DNA of 64,000 bases, taken from positions 217,420 through 281,419 of the forward strand of contig QBLS01000002.1 of assembly GCA_003249015.1 (NCBI GenBank), in the 5' to 3' direction. Positions 60,685 through 64,000 of this stretch are shown here, piece after piece. Every line of letters begins with the position of its first letter. The first letter of the stretch is position 1. A program made the translations under genes and the position numbers. The notes beneath the pieces are model-generated. The model made no database searches. It had not been told where the DNA came from and was given only the letters and a program-made list of their open reading frames with translations. The stretch comes from Pseudanabaena sp. (GTDB lineage Bacteria; Cyanobacteriota; Cyanobacteriia; Pseudanabaenales; Pseudanabaenaceae).

Positions 60685-62481
60685 TTAACTCTTGGCAGGA
60701 GGCAGAGACACCTTGACATGAAGCTCTTTCAGTTGTGAGTCATCTACTGCTGAAGGTGCATCAGTGAGCAGATCCCTTGCTTGTTGGGTTTTAGGGAAGG
60801 CAATCACATCACGAATGGAGTCGGCTCCTGCAATCAACATCACAAGGCGATCCAGTCCAAAAGCCAATCCACCGTGGGGAGGAGTGCCATACTCAAACGC
60901 TTCTAGTAGGAAGCCAAACTTTTCTTTGGCTTGTTCATCGCTTAAGCCAATCGCCGCAAATACCTTTTCTTGTACTTCGCGCTTATGAATCCGAATGCTA
61001 CCACCACCGATTTCTGTACCATTCAGCACAAGGTCATAGGCTTGAGCGATCGTATTCACATCAATGGGTTGACCATTAGCAATATCTTCCACTCTAGGAG
61101 ATGTGAAGGGATGGTGTAGCGCTTCAAGGCGTTTCTCATCAGCATTCCACTCAAACATGGGGAAATCTGTGACCCACACAAAATTAAGCTTATCTTGGTC
61201 GATTAACCCCAACTCATGACCGAGTGCTAGACGTAAGCGATAGAGGGACTCATTGACGATCGCCTTTTCACCCGCCCCAAATAACAAAATCGAGCCAGCC
61301 GTTGCCCCTGTGCGTTCGAGCAATTCCTGCTTCACTTCTTCGGTGAGGCTGTCCTTGAGAGCGCCGATCGTGTCAATCACGCCGCCTTCACGGACACGGA
61401 TAAAGGCTAATCCCTTAGCGCCATACTGCGAGACTAGGTTAGACAAGTCACCACCTGGCTTGATACGAGTATTGGAGATCGCCGCGTCACCACCGATCAC
61501 GGGTAATACTTTGATGATGCCGCCATTGGCAACGGTGTTAGCAAAAACTTTAAACCCTGAATTGGCGAATAAATCCGTAACGTTAACTAGCTCCATTCCA
61601 AAACGAGTGTCAGGGCGATCGCAACCATAGCGATCCATTGATTCGGCATAGGTTAGCCTTGGAAACTCACCTAGCTCTGTACCTTTCACAGTTTTGAAAA
61701 TATAGCGAATCAAGTTCTCATTGAGTTCAATAATTTCTTCTTGAGACATGAAACTCATTTCCATGTCCAATTGGGTAAATTCAGGTTGGCGGTCAGCACG
61801 CAAATCTTCATCACGAAAACATCGCGCAATCTGGTAATAGCGATCGCATCCGCCCACCATCAACAACTGCTTAAATAACTGTGGTGACTGCGGCAATGCA
61901 TACCATTGCCCCGCGTTGACACGGCTAGGCACCAGATAGTCCCGCGCCCCTTCAGGGGTAGAACGACAAAGTATTGGTGTCTCCACTTCCATAAATCCAT
62001 ATTCATCTTCAAGGAAGCGACGAATTGACTTGACCACCTCAAATCGCAACTTAAGGTTATTGGCTAGACTGCTGCCGCGCATATCGAGATAGCGATATTT
62101 GAGGCGCAATTCTTCCTTAATGGTGTCCGCCTCAGAGATCAAAAACGGCAAGGGCTTGCTCACAGCATTGAGCAACTCAATAGACTCAGCATAAATTTCC
62201 ACTTCGCCTGTGGCAAGTTTAGGATTGAGCGATTCTTCAGGACGCTTAGAAACCTTGCCAATAATTTTAACGACATATTCATTTCGCAACTCCCCTGCCA
62301 ACTGGTAAGACTCTGGAGTGCGTTGGGGATCACTCACGATTTGTAAAATGCCAGTGCGATCGCGTAAATCCAAAAAGATCACGCCACCATGATCCCTCCT
62401 GCGATCGACCCAACCGCATAAGCTAACTGTTTGTCCGATATGTTCGGCATTGAGGTGACCGCAATAGTTGCTACGCATCAT
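60685..62481 (-). CDS. aspS: Aspartate--tRNA ligase
   Basis: A 598-residue class IIb synthetase of bacterial type. OB-fold anticodon domain at 1-110 ([20 protein letters not shown]), motif 2 [18 protein letters not shown], the GAD insertion at about 290-425, and motif 3 [16 protein letters not shown]. Whether it is discriminating (tRNA-Asp only) cannot be told. Two Met codons begin the frame. Confidence 0.95.
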   Translation of the reverse strand: MMRSNYCGHLNAEHIGQTVSLCGWVDRRRDHGGVIFLDLRDRTGILQIVSDPQRTPESYQLAGELRNEYVVKIIGKVSKRPEESLNPKLATGEVEIYAESIELLNAVSKPLPFLISEADTIKEELRLKYRYLDMRGSSLANNLKLRFEVVKSIRRFLEDEYGFMEVETPILCRSTPEGARDYLVPSRVNAGQWYALPQSPQLFKQLLMVGGCDRYYQIARCFRDEDLRADRQPEFTQLDMEMSFMSQEEIIELNENLIRYIFKTVKGTELGEFPRLTYAESMDRYGCDRPDTRFGMELVNVTDLFANSGFKVFANTVANGGIIKVLPVIGGDAAISNTRIKPGGDLSNLVSQYGAKGLAFIRVREGGVIDTIGALKDSLTEEVKQELLERTGATAGSILLFGAGEKAIVNESLYRLRLALGHELGLIDQDKLNFVWVTDFPMFEWNADEKRLEALHHPFTSPRVEDIANGQPIDVNTIAQAYDLVLNGTEIGGGSIRIHKREVQEKVFAAIGLSDEQAKEKFGFLLEAFEYGTPPHGGLAFGLDRLVMLIAGADSIRDVIAFPKTQQARDLLTDAPSAVDDSQLKELHVKVSLPPAKS

Positions 62482-62561
62482 GGTTTTCGCGAGGACTTGA
62501 TATAAATCTTAATTTAGAACATTGTCTATAATAGCTGCAAATGCGCTAAGGCTCTTCGATT

Positions 62562-62640
62562 TACAGCACTTTACGAACAAACCCAAATCAACAAAAAATT
62601 TAAAAGCCTTACAAAGTAAGGCTTTTAAATTTTTTGTTGG
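62562..62640. repeat. Family A hairpin element
   Basis: Flank ACAGCACTTTACGAACAAAC (62562-62581), then CAACAAAAAATTTAAAAGCC / GGCTTTTAAATTTTTTGTTG around TTACAAAGTAA. The core is a TTAC/GTAA variant rather than GC-rich. Confidence 0.85.
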
Positions 62641-62656
62641 TTTGATCAGTAACTTA

Positions 62657-62762
62657 ATAAGTAGCTAGGCGCAGTCAAATATAAAACCCTAAAACTTGTG
62701 GCGCACGCTGCGCGTACACCACAAAGAGCAATGGCGGCGCTTCGCGCCGCCATTGCTCTTTT
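62657..62762. repeat. Element flank plus GC hairpin after the ArsC-like gene
   Basis: ATAAGTAGCTAGGCGCAGTC...ATAAAACCCTAAAA (62657-62694) matches 5053-5090. It is followed by a GTGGCGCACGC/GCGTACACCAC stem and AAGAGCAATGGCGGCG / CGCCGCCATTGCTCTT (62725-62762). Confidence 0.8.
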
Positions 62763-62768
62763 GTTTCG

Positions 62769-63164
62769 TCAGCAAGCATGAATCATTAAAAGAAGTTCAA
62801 CTCTATCTTTAATAGCATCTCTAACCTGCCGAAAAGAATCCAGAGATTCATCCTCGATTTCAGGTAAGCTCCATTCATCAAAAGTACGTCTCAACATCCA
62901 TTCATCGTCCAATTCCATTTTAGTGTTTGACAGCGCAATCACAGTGTCAAAGTTTTTAGGATGGAAGTTGTCAAGAGGTTGGTCAGCAATATTTCTAATA
63001 TCAAGATCAACCTCATCCATGACAGCAATACTTTGAGGCTTGACCTGACACATTCCCAAATAGGAGCTAGAAACCTGAATCTCAGATTCAGACATTTTGT
63101 GCATCCAAGCTTCCGCCATTTTGGAATAAGTACTTTCTCGGCAAACAAACATAACATTTTTCAT
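62769..63164 (-). CDS. ArsC-like (low-molecular-weight phosphatase fold) protein with degenerate active site
   Basis: A 131-residue protein that aligns along its length with cyanobacterial arsenate reductases of the phosphatase fold (MKNVMFVCRESTYSKMAEAW; PQSIAVMDEVDLDI; FDTVIALSNTKMELDDEW; DSFRQVRDAIKDRVELLL). The P-loop, normally Cys-x5-Arg-Ser, reads CRESTYSK: one residue shorter and without the Arg. The second and third redox Cys (region of LSNTKM) are absent. The first Cys remains. It is therefore probably not an active arsenate reductase; a regulatory or relic role is possible. The reading frame is intact. Confidence 0.75.
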   Translation of the reverse strand: MKNVMFVCRESTYSKMAEAWMHKMSESEIQVSSSYLGMCQVKPQSIAVMDEVDLDIRNIADQPLDNFHPKNFDTVIALSNTKMELDDEWMLRRTFDEWSLPEIEDESLDSFRQVRDAIKDRVELLLMIHAC

Positions 63165-63287
63165 TGCTGAAATTTTTCTCCTTTAAATAAAATTAGATCT
63201 TGTTAAGGGCTTCAGTTCTTAAATGGATTCTCAATAAGGGACTTATCGCAAAAAAGATACCTGCGAAGTCGAAGCCAAAAGGACTTT

Positions 63288-63322
63288 AAAACAAGCAATA
63301 GCTATACCATTGCTTGTTTTGA
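63288..63322. repeat. Hairpin AAAACAAGCAATAG
   Basis: AAAACAAGCAATAG(CTATAC)CATTGCTTGTTTT, one mismatch, followed by ATATATCGTTTATCAGACTG, related to the flank at 57408. Confidence 0.65.
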
Positions 63323-63347
63323 TATATCGTTTATCAGACTGCTAAAT

Positions 63348-63872
63348 TTATTTAGCGATCGGGCAGAAGCTATCTTCCGCAGCCACATACTTCCATGCGA
63401 TTTCATCTGAATCATGCTTTTTACTCCAATCAGAAAATGTATTTTTATCCTTTTTCTGGTGAATAGCTCTTTCAGTGACCCCCAATCTAGTTGCTAGTTG
63501 TTCTGCATTCAAAGCCCCCAACACATCATGCGAAGGAGTCTCTGGATTAACTGGAACAGCATCGTCAGAAGGCGATAGATCCGTAGTTATGTTTGTCGGA
63601 ACTGACTCGACTGTTAAAATTGACGCTTCGTTCTTAGTTGCCTTACTAGGCTCTATGCCCAGATGACACTCGATCGCTTCAACGCGCTTAACTAAATCTT
63701 CAATACGCTCATCAACGATAGGCTCATTTTTAAGATCTTGCTGCTGCAAAGCCTGTACCAATAAGACCTCAACCATCGCCGCCATTCCCATCTTGGTCTT
63801 GATAACTCTCTCCTCCAACTGATCCAATAGGGAATCAGGAAGTCTCACATTTAGCTGTCTTTTCTTTGCCAT
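63348..63872 (-). CDS. Ribbon-helix-helix protein with C-terminal HTH-like segment
   Basis: A 174-residue protein. Residues 1-45 (KKRQLNVRLPDSLLDQLEER) are a ribbon-helix-helix DNA-binding fold. A short acidic coiled coil (IVDERIEDLVKRVEAIECHL) and a disordered Ser/Thr/Pro linker follow. The C-terminal part has LNAEQLATRLGVTERAIHQK, a helix-turn-helix pattern, then a Trp-rich end (WSKKHDSDEIAWKYVAAEDS). Probably a plasmid-partition- or regulator-like DNA-binding protein; the target is unknown. Confidence 0.7.
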   Translation of the reverse strand: MAKKRQLNVRLPDSLLDQLEERVIKTKMGMAAMVEVLLVQALQQQDLKNEPIVDERIEDLVKRVEAIECHLGIEPSKATKNEASILTVESVPTNITTDLSPSDDAVPVNPETPSHDVLGALNAEQLATRLGVTERAIHQKKDKNTFSDWSKKHDSDEIAWKYVAAEDSFCPIAK

Positions 63873-63963
63873 TCACTATACCTCATTGCTATCAATTGCT
63901 AGTATACGCTAAGTGGATATAAAAAGATAGTATTTGCTATCACTTTAGAATTATTTAATATTA

Positions 63964-63996
63964 AGTCAAGAAATGGTTTTACCATTTCTTGACTTA
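63964..63996. repeat. Hairpin at the window edge
   Basis: AAGTCAAGAAATGG / CCATTTCTTGACTT around TTTTA. It may be the 3' or 5' boundary of the next gene outside the window. Confidence 0.7.
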
Positions 63997-64000
63997 ATAC

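Overview
The window looks like chromosomal DNA of a filamentous or unicellular cyanobacterium of the Pseudanabaena type. The evidence is phycobilisome genes, a BciB-like chlorophyll-synthesis tail, a group 3 SigF, DHNA-CoA thioesterase (phylloquinone pathway), Ycf35/Ycf46, Tic22, DUF2808/DUF3086/DUF4079 proteins, a gas-vesicle GvpG, and very frequent HIP1 octamers (GCGATCGC). The genus is an inference; nothing here proves it. No rRNA, integrase, transposase, reverse transcriptase or CRISPR array was seen. One tRNA (Arg-UCU) is present.

Layout. 1-6.9 kb: chlorophyll-gene tail, sigF, pgm, a lone Nif11-type peptide, a divergent phycobiliprotein and its linker, hisH, a DUF2808 secreted protein. 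6.9-12.2 kb: surE, Uma2, a glycosyltransferase, pyrD, a solitary gvpG, cobH-like. 12.5-17.2 kb: a large hybrid histidine kinase with a response-regulator/diguanylate cyclase. 17.7-29.4 kb: mnmE, a UbiB kinase, aroA, a Yip1-like membrane protein, a REC-EAL phosphodiesterase, DUF3086, Tic22, a DUF697 GTPase. 29.5-36.8 kb is an accessory island: bestrophin, a MazF-type pair, two FGE-domain genes, a HEPN/MNT pair and many duplicated fragments and repeats. 36.8-64 kb is again mostly housekeeping: aroC, tRNA-Arg, gdhA, uvrA, a methyltransferase/thioesterase pair, two DAHP synthases of different subfamilies, a split GDT1 (manganese exporter-like) pair, ycf35/ycf46, secreted paralogues, an M48 protease, leuA, YajQ, a PatA-like regulator, a fasciclin protein, aspS, a degenerate ArsC-like protein and an RHH regulator.

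How genes work together. Four shikimate-pathway genes (aroA, aroC, two DAHP synthases) are scattered rather than clustered. Cyclic-di-GMP turnover is represented by a GGDEF protein, an EAL protein and YajQ, a family reported to bind this messenger. The kinase at 13.7-17.2 kb and the GGDEF regulator at 12.5-13.6 kb are adjacent on one strand and probably form a pathway.

Most unusual region. At 29.4-36.8 kb the in-frame C-terminal end of the DUF697 GTPase occurs three times: once in the intact gene and twice as fragments. Each fragment's stop codon overlaps the start codon of the gene in front of an FGE domain (ATGA). This suggests an ancestral GTPase-(coiled coil)-FGE operon that was duplicated and broken. 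The two FGE proteins are similar until an abrupt hypervariable C-terminal stretch, as expected for targets of a diversity-generating retroelement, but no reverse transcriptase or template repeat was found here. The same island holds four ~181 bp composite elements with GTAGGGGC termini. Across the whole window nearly every gene junction carries long near-perfect hairpins belonging to a few families with shared flanks.
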